From positions 173,287,001-173,351,000 of the forward strand of contig NC_091246.1 in the NCBI RefSeq assembly GCF_042477335.2: DNA of 64,000 nucleotides. Direction: 5' to 3'. The notes beneath the pieces are model-generated. The model did no database searches. It was not told the DNA's origin and was given only the letters and a program-made list of their open reading frames with translations. This DNA comes from Ovis canadensis (taxonomy: Eukaryota; Chordata; Mammalia; Artiodactyla; Bovidae). Positions 22,261-34,195 of the stretch are shown here, piece after piece (position 1 is the first letter of the stretch; each line of letters opens with the position of its first letter). Both the position numbers and the translations under genes were made by a program.

Positions 22261-23760
22261 TATATCCTATTTTTTTGCCCTTGCTTTTTGTTTCTTTTTT
22301 ATTTTATATCATTTTTATATTTGTTTTATCTTTTCATTCTTTTTCTGCCTTTCCTGGTTTTAACAGTTTATATAATTACATTTTCTCTCCCCTCTTATAA
22401 TATCAATTATACTACTGTTTAAAATACTTTAGTGGTTGTCCTTAGAGTTTGTCTCAGTTCAGTTCAGTCGCTCAGCGGTGTCCAACTCCTTGTGACCCCG
22501 TGGACTGAAGCACACCAGTAAACAACATATTTTTACAAATAACCCAAGTTCCCTTTCAAATAACTTTATATGTTGCATAGGTAGTGTTCCTACTTCATAA
22601 GACAGTGTTCTCAATTCTTCCCTCTCATTCCTTAAAATAGTACTTTCATTCCTCTCACCCATAAACTACACCTGATACACTGTTGCTATTTTGACTTTTA
22701 ATAATCTGTTAGATAAAAGAATGAAAAAAATTGATTTAAATTCACTCTTTTTTATGTTCTTCCTTTCTGTATGAAGATCTGAATTTCTGACCTATTTTAT
22801 TTTCCTACTCTTCATAGAACTTCCTTTCACATTTCTTTCAAAGCAGTTCTGCAGGCAACAAATTCTCTCATTTTTTGTTTATCTGAGAGCCTTTATTTCT
22901 CCTTCACTTACTGGATACAGACTTTCAGTTGGTGTTTTTTTCTTCCAGTAATTCAAATATTTCTTGATTTCTGAGGACAAGTCAGCTATAATACTTATCA
23001 TTGTTCTACTGGGAAGATTCTCTCTACCCCTACTCCCCGGTCCCCAGCTTCTTTCAGGATTTTTTTTTTTCTTTTTCTTCTGACTTTCTGTAGTTTGAAA
23101 ATAATCTACTGAGGTGAAAAATTTGGAGCATTTATCCTGCTTGATATTCTCTGAATTTCTTGTATGTATGCTTAATTTTGAAGAATTCACATTAGTTTAC
23201 AGTAATGATTAATTAAAATTAAAGTGCATCAACATTAATTTGAGGAAATTATCAGTCATTATTGTTTCAAATGTTTCTTCTGTTCCTTTCTCTCATTTTT
23301 TACTACTGGTATTCCTATTCTACTTGTTAAAACTTTTGTCGTTATCCTAGACTCTTTGGATATTCTGTTCTTTTTGTTTATTTTTGTTCTTTGCCTTTAG
23401 TTTATTAAGGATTCTATTGCTATACCATCTAGCTTGGAGAGTCTCTCCTCAGCCATGTCCTGTCTATTAGCTAGCCCATCGAGGACATTCTTCATTTCTC
23501 TCACAGTACTTTTGAATCTCTAACATTTATTTTTTTTGTTCTTTCTTAGAAATTCCATTTACATTGCCCATCTATACCATCTACTTTATCCATTAGAGCC
23601 ACTTAGCATAATAATTATAGTTTAAAAAAGAAACTCCTGGCCTGATAATTCCAACATCCCTATTATGTCTGGTTCTGATACTTGCTCTATTTCTTCAAAT
23701 TTTGGTTTTGGTCTTTTGGTATGCATTGTAATTTTTCCTGATAGCTGGACATAATAGATT
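22261..23760 (-). mobile_element. Ancient antisense L1/HAL1-type fragment
   Basis: Recognisable pieces are caaagcagttctgcaggcaa and caaattctctcattttttgt at about 22840-22880, ctttatttctccttcactta, and later T-rich blocks such as gaatttcttgtatgtatg. These fit the 5' region of old mammalian L1/HAL1 elements read backwards. A short BovB tail interrupts it at 22455-22518. Outer limits are uncertain. Confidence 0.55.
22455..22518 (-). mobile_element. BovB LINE, 64-bp terminal stub
   Basis: cagttcagttcagtcgctca is the inverted BovB terminus; the stub stops at cacaccag. It is extremely 5'-truncated. I see no clear duplication. Confidence 0.8.
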
Positions 23761-26700
23761 CAGCAAGAGCAACTGCTACAAATAAATCTTTATTACATAC
23801 AGATATATCATTACACATTATATGTAATGTGATGGTAAACTATAGAGGGAGGGAAAGCATTTTATAGTTCTATGGTTTAGGTCACAGTTTTTTGGTGAGC
23901 CTGTACCTCTGGACCGTGAACTTCACATGTGTAATTCATTTTTCTATTTCCCCACTTAAGAGGGATAAGATGGCTAGAGTAGGCTGGATTTGGCTATTTC
24001 CCTTCTCCCACATGGAAGGATAGAGCAAGCTGAAGTTGGATATTTCTCTTCCCCTGGTCAGTTAGGCTCTAATAATACCTCTGATACATTTAACTAGGTT
24101 TAACTCTATTTAACTAGATTCTCTTGAGGCAGGACTTGCTAAGAAAAACAGAATGCTTTGGCATATTTCAAAATAGTTCCTTTTCCCCTTTCTGTGACGC
24201 AAGCTCAAGTGGATTTTTCTCCTTTATTTATTACAGGAACCTGGTTGGGCTCCTGGAGGTAAATCTCCCAACATTGCAGGGTCCCACTATGACTTGGTAC
24301 CCCTGGAGTTTTTAACTCTCAGGCTTATGCACGCTGAGCCTCCAGGAGTTTGTCAATTACAGCTCAGGTTTTGCTACCCCAGCACTGGTTCCCACAGCAG
24401 GTTCTGCTTGTGATCTCTACTCAGGGAAACCATACTTCCCTGTATTTGCCTGTTTGCGTCTCAAAAATGTTGGGAGCTGTGGACTGTCTTGTGTCCTCTC
24501 TTCTCTTACAAATCCTAGAAGAGTCGTTAATTTTTTAGTCAACAGCCTTATCTTTGTTGTTAGGACAGAGTGCATACTTTCAGGTTCCTTATATGCAGAA
24601 CCAGAAACCACAAGTATAAATAAGCTCTCCATTAAACTTTTTTCAATTAACCCTTGAGTGTACTATCTCAAGAGATAACAAGATCCTAACTGAAGTAGTG
24701 ATACTATAAAAATAATAATTTGATCGCTTATTCAGAAGTAATTTTATTTTTAATCTAATGTAACTGGTAGTTTGACTTAAATGACTTATGAGATGTATAA
24801 AGCAACTCTGTTTTTGTTTTCTGATTGTCTTTGAAATGTACTCTGAAGGGCTAGTTCTCTTATCAGGATGAAAACTTGGGTGGGCTCCATGACATTTGTG
24901 GCCACTCTAAGATTTAAAAATAAAACCTTATTTGAAGTTGCAAATCATCTCATTGCAGCAATAAATGGGAAGTACTGTTACTTCAGATTTTCAAATTTGA
25001 TTTTATGTTGAAGATGTGCTAGCCCTCTCCCATGTTTATTCCCTTATACGTGGCAAGTCTAGAGTCTAGGAATGGAGTTTGGTTAGCTACCTTCTCTTTC
25101 TTCAGATATATTGACTCCTCTTTGTCTTTCAATACTTAGTTTCTATCCCTTTCATACTTGTAGGACAAAGAGGTAAAGGAAGAAATAGCCTTATGGAGGT
25201 TTTTACTTTTCTAATGCTGTCATGAGTTCATTTATCCTTTTTCTCATTATATCAGCTATTTAAAACTTAATCACACTTTTATGGGTTGCTTTGAGTTTCT
25301 TCACAGTATCCAACCTGTGTTTTAGGGATCTCTTACCTGTGGTTCTCTTGATGGGGGTTATGCTTTCTCTTTTGGCTTATAGTTTGCACCTCTTCATGTA
25401 ATTTCTGGACCTCTAGCAATAGTTCCAGCATTTTTCTCTCATCTTTTAAATAACCTATTTTAATTGTCTTTCTTTAATTGTATGTAAAAAAAAAATCCAT
25501 AACTTATCTCTCTAGTTGTGACTGAAATCTGGAACATAGAAACTGCTTGAACAGTCTATCAACTTACTACTTTTAAAGTTTAATACGTTAAAAAAAAAAA
25601 TGTCCTTTTCTTGGTAGCAACAAAATTTTTCCTTCAATCTCTTGTCTTTTAGATTTTGATACAAAGCAAATATCGGTCTGCTGGCTACCCCAAACTCTAC
25701 AGGAGACATATTAAGATCTTAGAATTGTTGTTATTGTCTCTAAGAATTTGCTTTCTTGACCTAATGATAAAAGGATTCCCCCAGTATTCTTTCTTGAGGA
25801 AGATGAAATTTATTGAAAAGCTGCTTCCAAAAATTTCATTTAAAAAGTCTTTCTCTGACCTATTTCCTACTCCTGATCCTTTTGCATTATTGGTTTCAGT
25901 AAACAGTTTAACAGTTTGGAAATAATTTCTTTAAAATTTTATATCACATTACTATATGTCACTTTGGGATATATTGTCTTATCTTCTTGGCCTCTTAATG
26001 GAAAGTTCCATTAAATATACTGTTGTAGTTCCATCTTCCTTTTTGTCATTGTGACATTCTGGGATCTCTCCTTACCTTTCTTTATTTTTTAATGGAATAA
26101 GTCAATGAATTTCTTTGTGTGAAGAAATTGGGGTACATTTTTGTTATGGCTTTTCACTTTCATCATATTGGAATAGTTCTTGTAACATACTGAGACATTT
26201 GCTCACATTTTCTTTATTCACATTTCCCAACTATTTTGGGTGTAATTCAAGCCTCCTTTTTACAGCCTTTCAAGTCTCATTCAAAGCATAATGTCATATC
26301 AGGAACAAAGACACAGAGAATGAAGACACTTTATTTTTCTTCTAATCTGACAATGCATCTAGTCTTCTTCAGGATTTTTTATCATAAAAGTATTTAATAT
26401 TTTAACAACTATATTATATGTTAGTGTTTCCTAGTTTTCTCTTCCGTATGTGAATTAATACAGTTCCTTCATCTGACTTATTTATCTACTTGTGCCACAA
26501 TTACCAACCTGGCACAATTGCAGTAGTGTGTCTTATTCCACAGAGAAGGAAAACCCTCCTTTGGTGGTCTGCCCACACTTGGAAGAGCCCTCATAAAAGA
26601 AGCAAAAAGCAGACACCCATGAGCTCTGTTCCAATAATCAACATCTGACATCTATCTGATTTAGTGTTGTTGGAACCTGTCCTCTTATACTTGATTGTGA

Positions 26701-27025
26701 TAAAACAGCATGGTTTTATTGTCCGAATAAACTTCTCTCATTGTTTAAAATCTTGGATTATAGAACACTGTTTTTTAGGGCTATAATTTAATTAATAATG
26801 TGTATATAGTTTAATGTAATATTTATATATCTAAATATTCATTTTGGAGCTAGAATATTGGATCCTGGGATGATAAACTTCTTCAAGGTCAGGCTAGGAA
26901 AAAATAAAAAATAAACTGTCCTTACTATCAGGAAAATATGGATTTCATTACACATTTTAAACTTGTTTCTTACATATTTACAGATACTTCTTTTTGTGAC
27001 CTTATTCTAAACTGGTCTAGATTTT
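23761..27025. other. Unannotated AT-rich stretch of about 3.3 kb
   Basis: No exon and no repeat I can name, although T-rich parts (about 25000-26400) could hide old L1 or LTR debris. The open frames near 24.1-24.6 kb and 25.7 kb show no protein-family character. Confidence 0.35.
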
Positions 27026-29927
27026 CTTTTTTTTTTTTTTCTTTTTTTTTAAGTATTTGAAGGTAGTTTTTATTTATGTTTTTATTTATTTACTTTACAA
27101 TATTGTATTGGTTTTGCCATACATCAACATGAATCCACCACAGGTATAGACGTGTTCCCAACCCTGAAACCCCTCCCACCACCCTCCCCATACAATCTCT
27201 CTGGGTCATCCCAGTATACCAGCCCCAAGCATCCTGTATCTTGCATCAAACCTGGATTGGTGATTCATTTCTTATATGATATTATACGTGTTTCAGTGCC
27301 ATTCTCCCAAATCATCCCACCCTCCTCTCCCATAGAGTCCAAAAGACTGTTCTATACATCTGTGTCTCTTTTGCTGTCTTGCATACAGGGTTATCATTAC
27401 CATCTTTCTAAATTCCATATATACGCGTTAGTATACTGTATTGGTGTTTTTCTTTCTGGCTTACTTCACTCTGTATAATCATCTCCAGTTTCATCCACCC
27501 CATTAGAACTGATTCAAATGTATTTTTTTTAATGGCTGAGTAATACCCCATTGTGTATATGTACCACAGCTTTCTTATCCATTTATCTGCTGATGGACAT
27601 CTAAGATGTTTCCATGTCCTGGCTATTAGAAACAGTGCTGCAATGAACATTTGGGTACACGTGTCTCTTTCAATTCTGGTTTCCTTGGTGCATATGCCCA
27701 GAAGTGGGATTGCTGGGTCATAAGGCAGATCTATTTCCTTTTTTTTTTTTTTACAGAAAACCTTTATTTTCTTTTCAGTTTTTTTTAAATTTTTATTTTT
27801 ATTTTATTTTACTTTACAATACTGTATTGGTTTTGCCATACATTGACATGAATCCACCACAGGTGTACATGAGTTCCCAAACATGAACCCCCCTCCCACC
27901 TCTCACCCCATATCATCTCTCTGGATCATCCCTGTGCACCAGCCCCAAGCATCCTGTATCCTGCATTGGACATATACTGGCAATTCGTTTCTTACATGAT
28001 AGTAAACATGTTTCAATGCAATTCTACCAAATCTTCCCACCCTCTCCCTCTGAGTCCAAAAATCCACTCTACACATCTGTGTCTCTTTTGCTGTCTCGCA
28101 TACAGGGTCATCATTACCATCTTTCTAAATTCCATACATACGTGTTAGTATACTGTATTGGTGTTTTTCTTTCTGGCTTACTTCACTCTGTATAATTGGC
28201 TCCAGTTTCACCCATCTCATTAGAACTGATTCAAATGTATTCTTTTTAATGGCTGAGTAATACTCCATTGTGTATATGTACCACCGCTTTCTTATCCATT
28301 CATCTGCTGATGGACATCTAAGATGTTTCCATGTCCTGCCTATTATAAACAGTGCTGCAATGAACATTGGGGTACATGAGTCTCTTTCAATTCTGGTTTC
28401 CTTGGTGTGTATGGCCAGCAGTGGGATTGCTGGGTCATAAGGCAGTTCAATTTGCAATTTTTTAAGGAATCTCCACACTGTTCTCCATAGTGGCTGTACT
28501 AGTTTGCATTCCCACCAATAGTGCAAGAGTGTTCCCTTTACTCCACACCCTCTCCAGCATTTATTGCTTGCAGACTTTTGGGTTTGCAGATGACATGATC
28601 CTCTACATAGAAAACCCTAAAGACTCTACCAGAAAATTACTAGAGCTAATCAATGAATATAGTAAAGTTGCAGGATATTAAATCAGCACACAGAAATCCC
28701 TTTCATTCCTGTACACTAATAATGAGAAAGTAGAAAAAGAAATTAAGGAAACAATTCCATTCACCATTGCAACAAAAAGAATAAAATACTTAGGAATATA
28801 TCTATCTAAAGAAACTAAAGACCTATATTTAGAAAACTATAAAACACTGATGAAAGAAATCGAAGAGGACACTAATAGATGGAGAAACATACCATGTTCA
28901 TGGATCGGAAGAATCAATATAGTGAAAATGAATATTTCCAGTTGGGTTTTTTTTTTTTTTTTGCGATTTTTTAAGGAATCTCCACACTGTTCTCCATAGT
29001 GCCTGTACTGGTTTGCATTCCCACCATCAGAGTAAGAGGGTTCCCTTTTCTCCACACCCTCTCCAGCATTTATTGCTTGTAGGCTTTTGGATAGCAACCA
29101 TTCTGACTGGCGTGAAATGGTACCTCATTGTGGTTTTGATTTGCATGTCTCTGATAATGAATGATGTTGAGCATCTTTTCATGTGTTTGTTAGCCATCTG
29201 TATGTTTTCTTTGGAGATATGTCTATTTAATTCTTTGGCCCGTTTTTTGATTGGATTGCTTATGTTACTGGAGTTGAGCTGCAGGAGTTCCTTGTATATT
29301 TTTGAGATGAGTTGTTTGTCAGTTGCTTCATTTGCTATTATTTTCTCCCATTTTAAAGGCTGTCTTTTCACCTTGCTTATAGTTTCTTTTGTTTTGTAGA
29401 AGCTTTTAATTTTAATTAAGTCCCATTAGTTAATTTTTGCTTTTATTTCCAATATTCTGGAATGTAGGTCATAGAGGATCCTGCTGTGATTTATGTCGGA
29501 AATTGTTTTGCCTATGTTCTCCTTTAGGAGTTTTATAGTTTCTGGTCTTATGTTTAGATCTTTAACCCATTTTGAGTTTATTTTTGTGTATGGTGTTAGA
29601 AAGTGTTCTAGTTTCATTCTTTTACAAGTGGTTGACCAGCTTTCCCAGCACCACTTGTTAAAGAGATTGTCTTTAATTCATTGTATATTCTTGCCTCCTT
29701 TGTCAAAGATGAGGTGTCCATAGGTGTGTGGATTTATCTCTGGACTTTCTATTTTGTTCCATTGATCTATATTTCTGTCTTTGTGCCAGTACCATACTGT
29801 CTTGATGACTGTGGCTTTGTAGTAGAGCCTGAAGTCTGGCAGGTTGATTCCTCCAGTTCCATTCTTCATTCTCAAGATTGCTTTGGCTTTTTGAGGTTTT
29901 TTGTATTTCCATACAAATTGTGAAATT
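27026..29927 (-). mobile_element. Outer L1 3' end (two blocks, split by another L1)
   Basis: Minus-strand ruminant L1. The first block (27026-27738) has a T-rich tail (27026-27050), the 3' UTR and the ORF2 C-terminus (27408-27650). It breaks at ggcagatctatttcc. The second block resumes at about 28940 with ccag and a T-run, then ttaaggaatctccacactgt, and continues to about 29927. Rejoining these removes exactly the inner element. ORF2 pieces at 29027-29371 and 29678-29875 (conserved [15 protein letters not shown]) are frameshifted; no active protein. Confidence 0.9.
27739..28932 (-). mobile_element. Inner L1 with 5' inversion (twin priming), nested in L1
   Basis: 27739-28581 is minus-strand L1 3' UTR and ORF2 C-terminus (133-residue frame at 28125-28526). 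At about 28581 orientation flips: 28582-28932 is plus-strand ORF2 starting at the FADDM motif (tttgcagatgacatgatcct) and ending at agtgaaaatg. Some 900 bp of L1 between the two pieces are absent. The repeat tatttcc at 27732-27738 and 28933-28939 is the probable duplication. This is the expected product of twin priming. Confidence 0.88.
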
Positions 29928-30327
29928 ATCTATTTCATACTTATTTATATTCTCAGACTATAGTTTCCATGATCTGGTTTCCTGATACAGATAATTAACT
30001 ATCAAACATTTTTGTTGTTGTTGATTAAAGTTTACACTAAAATGAAAAAGCACTCTTACTATCCTTATCATCAGAATTCATATTAGTGGCTCATATATGC
30101 ACAAATTCTCTCTCCAGCAAGTAATAGATAACTCTGACTGTAACATTTTGTTTAGGGGAGTTACTACCTTCCACCATTTCATCTAGACTCTTGTCTCCTG
30201 GACACTAGCTCTTGATCTATTTGACTTCCTCTGTCACTTGGTCATTCACAGGTTGTTGATTATGCAATAGATAATTCACAAGAGATTTTGTCAAATGATA
30301 GATGTGTTAATGAATTATGCACAAGGA
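29928..30327. other. Unannotated stretch
   Basis: Nothing recognised between the L1 and the MITE-like arm. Confidence 0.35.
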
Positions 30328-31213
30328 TCAGGTTGTTAGATGAAATACAGAATGCTCAGTTAAATTTGCTTTTCAGATAAACATGCTAAAAATAATTCAC
30401 TGCTTGTCTGGAACAAAGAGCCTCTTGATGAAAGTGAAAAAGGAGAGTGAAAAGTTGGCTTAAAGCTCAACATTCAGAAAACGAAGATCATGGCATCTGG
30501 TTCCATCACTTCATGGCAAATAGATGGGGAAACAGTGGAAACAGTGGCTGACTTTATTTTTCTGGGCTCCAAAATCACTACAGATACTGATTGCAGCCAT
30601 GAAGTTAAAAGACATTTACTCCTCAGAAGAAAAGTAATGATCAACCTAGACAGCATATTAAAAAGCAAAGACATTACTAGGTCAACAAAGGTCCGTCTAG
30701 TCAAGGCTATGGTTTTTCCAGTGGTCATTATGGATGTGAGAGTTGGACTATAAAGAAAGCTGAGTGCCGAAGAATTGATGCTTTTGAACTGTGGTGTTGG
30801 AGCAGACTCTTGAGAGTACCTTGGACTGCAAGGAGATCAAACCAGTCCATCCCAAGGGAGATCAGTCCTGGGTATTCATTGGAAAGATTGATGTTGAAGC
30901 TGAAGCTCAATAATTTGGCTACCTGATGCGAAGAGATGACTCATTTGAAAAGACCCTGATGCTGGGAAAGATTGAGAGCAGAAGGAGAAGGGGATGATAG
31001 AGGATGAGACGGTTGGATGGCATCACCAAATCAATGGACATGGGTTTGGGTGGACTCTGGGAGAAGTTGATGGACAGGGAGGTCTGGAGTGCTGCATTTC
31101 ATGGGGTCGCAAAGAGTCGGACATGACTGAGCGACTGAACTGAACTGAACTATTTGGAATTCAAATACAACTGGGCATCCTGTGTTTTTATTTGCTAAGT
31201 GTGATAACCCTAA
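30328..31213. mobile_element. Palindromic MITE-like DNA transposon relic split by BovB
   Basis: The left arm (30328-30412: aggttgttagatgaaataca, gaatgctcagttaaatttgc, cagataaaca) is the diverged reverse complement of the right arm (31153-31213: aactgggcatcctgtgtttt, tatttgctaagtgtgataac, cct). Long inverted arms of this kind are typical of a foldback/MITE-type element of mammalian genomes. I do not name the family. BovB (30414-31151) sits between the arms. Confidence 0.6.
30414..31151 (+). mobile_element. BovB (RTE) LINE, 3' half
   Basis: Starts at aaagagcctcttgatgaaag, after the RT catalytic motif, and ends actgagcgactgaactgaac. A frameshift near 30728-30730 (a base missing in the catgtatggatgtgag region) breaks the frame. 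No flanking duplication is clear. Confidence 0.9.
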
Positions 31214-32409
31214 GAAGAGAGTACTATTATTAAGAATTTTTGTCCCAATATGATCACAGTACATAATTTTTCTTTATTCTTCCTTAATCTTTATTGTATC
31301 CAGTTTTGTGTAATTCTGTTAGATTTAGTTTCCTACCTAAATTTTCCCCTTTTGTTTGTGTGCTTACTATTGCATAAATCATTCCAAGGACGAGAGCTCT
31401 GGGGGAAAAAAAAAAAAAAGGTAAAAGAAAAATGCTGACTATTGGTTTGATTATTTCCTTGACTAAATACTCTCCAATTTGTTTATGGCCTAGCTTAGAA
31501 CTAAATATTTGCTGGATATCTTATCACCCTGTATTTGATTCTTGTATAACTTAGAGTCCCAGCAGAGAAGAAAAGATAAAACAGTTCAGGAAAGGAAGAT
31601 TTTTTTTTTTTAAAGGCTTTTCAAGAATGTGAACAGGGTTAAGAGGCCCAAGAAGAATGGCAAAGCCCCAGAGGCTACCAATGATTAATATTTGTTAAGA
31701 CATCTTTGAATGAAGAGGATGGTGTAGCCAGAACTAGCAAAACTATAGCCCTGGAGAAAAATATCAGTGCTGATGGCCGGGAAAATATCTGTTGATTAAA
31801 CTGGGAGCTGGCGCAAAACAGTTGAGAGTACAATTATCCTGACCTCCCATTTCTGCTCTTAGGACAATTATGTCTATCATTACTCAGTCCCATCTAGAGA
31901 TCAGAGGGGCAGGAAGTTCAAGTAAGGAATCACAGAGATCAATGCCAAGAGACTAGAAAATGAATCTGAGGGAATAACTGGTTCAGAACAGTGAAGGAAA
32001 GATTTCAAATCATTTACATATATAAATATATCCATAAAAAATCATAGGAAAGTCGTTCAAAAGAAGTTAATCATTGGATTCCAGATGTGAAATGAATAAT
32101 TTACTTTTTATTAAATAGTGAGCTCTACAATCATTTCTGTAATGGGCTTTTGCACAAGCAGGTTGTTGTTCATAAATGTAAAACTACTGTTTGGGGATCT
32201 TACTCTTTTCAAAGTTGTTCTAAATGGTAATAACCAATGCTCTCTGAGGGAGGTATAGAAATTAATACCTTCAGTATTGTTGGTAGATGTGTATATTTTG
32301 TTCAATTTTTGTGAAGAAAAATTTGGCATAAGTGTCAAAAATTAAATGTATCTGGACCTATAATCTGAAAATTAATATGTAGGAATTTATACTAAGAAAA
32401 TCGTCAATT
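31214..32409. other. Unannotated stretch
   Basis: AT-rich, with a T-run at 31600-31611. No repeat or gene recognised. Confidence 0.35.
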
Positions 32410-34195
32410 AAGTTCAGTTTAGTCGCTCATCATGTCCGACTTTATGTGACCCCATGGACTGCAACACACCAGCCTCACTGTCCATCATCAATTCCTGGAG
32501 TCTACCAAACTCATGTCCATTGAGTCAGTGATGCCATCCAACCCTCTCATCCTCTCTTTCTCCCTTCTCTTCCTACCCTCAATCTTTCCCAGCATGAGGA
32601 TCTTTTAAATGAGTCAGCTCTTCACATGAGGTGGCCAAAGTATTGAGGTTTCAGCTTCAAATCAGTTCTTCCAATGAATACCCAGGACCGATCTCCCTTA
32701 GGATGGACTGATTGGATCTCCTTGCAGTCCAAGGGACCCTCAAGAGTCTTCTCTAACACCACAGTTTGAAAGCATCAATTCTGCACTCAGCTTTCATCAC
32801 AGTCCAACTCTCACATCTATACATGACCACTGGAAAAACCATAGCCTAGAATAGATGAACTTTAATTGGCAAAGTAATATCTCTGCTTTTTAATATGCTG
32901 TCTACGTTGGTCATAACTTTCCTTCTAAGGAGCAAGCATCTTTTAATTTCATGGCTGCAATCACCATCTGAAGTGATTCTGGAGCCCCCCAAAATAAAGT
33001 CAACCACTGTTTCCCCCTCTATTTGCCATGAAGTGATGGGACTGCATACCATGATCTTAGTTTTCTGAATGTTGAGCTTTAAGCCAACTTTTTCACTCTC
33101 CTCTTTCACTTTCCTCAAGAGGCTCTTTAGTGCTTCTTCACATTCTGCCATAAGGGTGGTGTCATCTGCTTATCTGAGGTTACTGATATTTCTCCCAGCA
33201 ACCTTGATTCCAGCTTCTGCTTCATCCTGTCCAGTGTTTCTCATGATGTACTCTGCATATAAATTAAATAAGCAGGGTGAAAATATACAGCCTTGACGTA
33301 CTCCTTTTCCTATTTGGAAACAGTATTTTGTTACATGTCCAGTTCTACTGTTGCTTCCTGACTTGCATATAGGTTTCTCAAGAAGCAGGTCAGGTGGTCT
33401 GGTATTCCGATCTCTTTCAGAATTTTACAGTTTGTTGTGATTCACACAGTCAAAGACTTTGGCGTAGTCAATAAAATAAAACTAGATGTTTTTATGAAAC
33501 TTTGCTTTTTCAGAGATCCAAGGGATGTTGGCAATTTGATCTCTGGTTCCTCTGCCTTTACTAAAACCAACTTGAACATCTGGAAGTTCATGGTTCATGT
33601 ATATCTTAAGCCAGGCTTGGAGAATTTCTGTGATTACTTGGCTAGTGTGTGAGATGAGTGCAGTTGTGCAGTAGTTTGGGCATTCTTTGGCATTGTCTTT
33701 GTTTGGGATTGGAATGAAAACTAACTTTTTCCAGTCCTGTGGCCACTGCTGAGTTTTCCAAATTTGCTGACATATTGAGTGCAGCACTTTCACAGCATCA
33801 TCTTTTAGGATTTGAAGTAGCCAAATGGAATTTCATCACCTCCACCTACTTTGTTCGTAGTGATGCTTCCTAACGCACACTTGACTTCACATTCTAAGTT
33901 GTTGACTCTAGGTGAGTGATCACACCATCATGATTATCTGGGTTGTGAAGATCTTTTTTGTACAGTTCTTCCATGTATTCTTGCCACCTCTTCTTAATAT
34001 CTTCTGCTTCTGTTAGGTCCATACCGTTTCTGTCCTTTATTGAGCCCATCTTTCCATGAAATGTTCCCTTGGTATCTCTAATTTTCTTGAAGAGATCTCT
34101 AGTCTTTCCCACTCTATTGTTTTCCTCTACTTCTTTTCACTCATCACTGAGGAAGTCTTTCTCATCCCTCCTTGCTATTCTTTGGAACTCTGCAA
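32410..34195 (-). mobile_element. BovB LINE, 3' half of a 5'-inverted near full-length copy
   Basis: Minus-strand BovB from the connection region to the 3' tail. Frames show EFQRIARRDEKDFLSDE (about 34140-34195), DLFKKIRDTKGTFHGKMGSI (34040-34100), the fingers/palm region (33482-33793) and the C-terminal part (32846-33151). Stops and shifts separate the pieces. It meets the inverted 5' half at about 34195. Confidence 0.92.

Noticed and set aside
24124-24632. Overlapping frames near 24.1-24.6 kb as possible exons
   Set aside because: No family similarity that I can see, no matching splice signals in sensible places, and overlapping frames on both strands of similar length.
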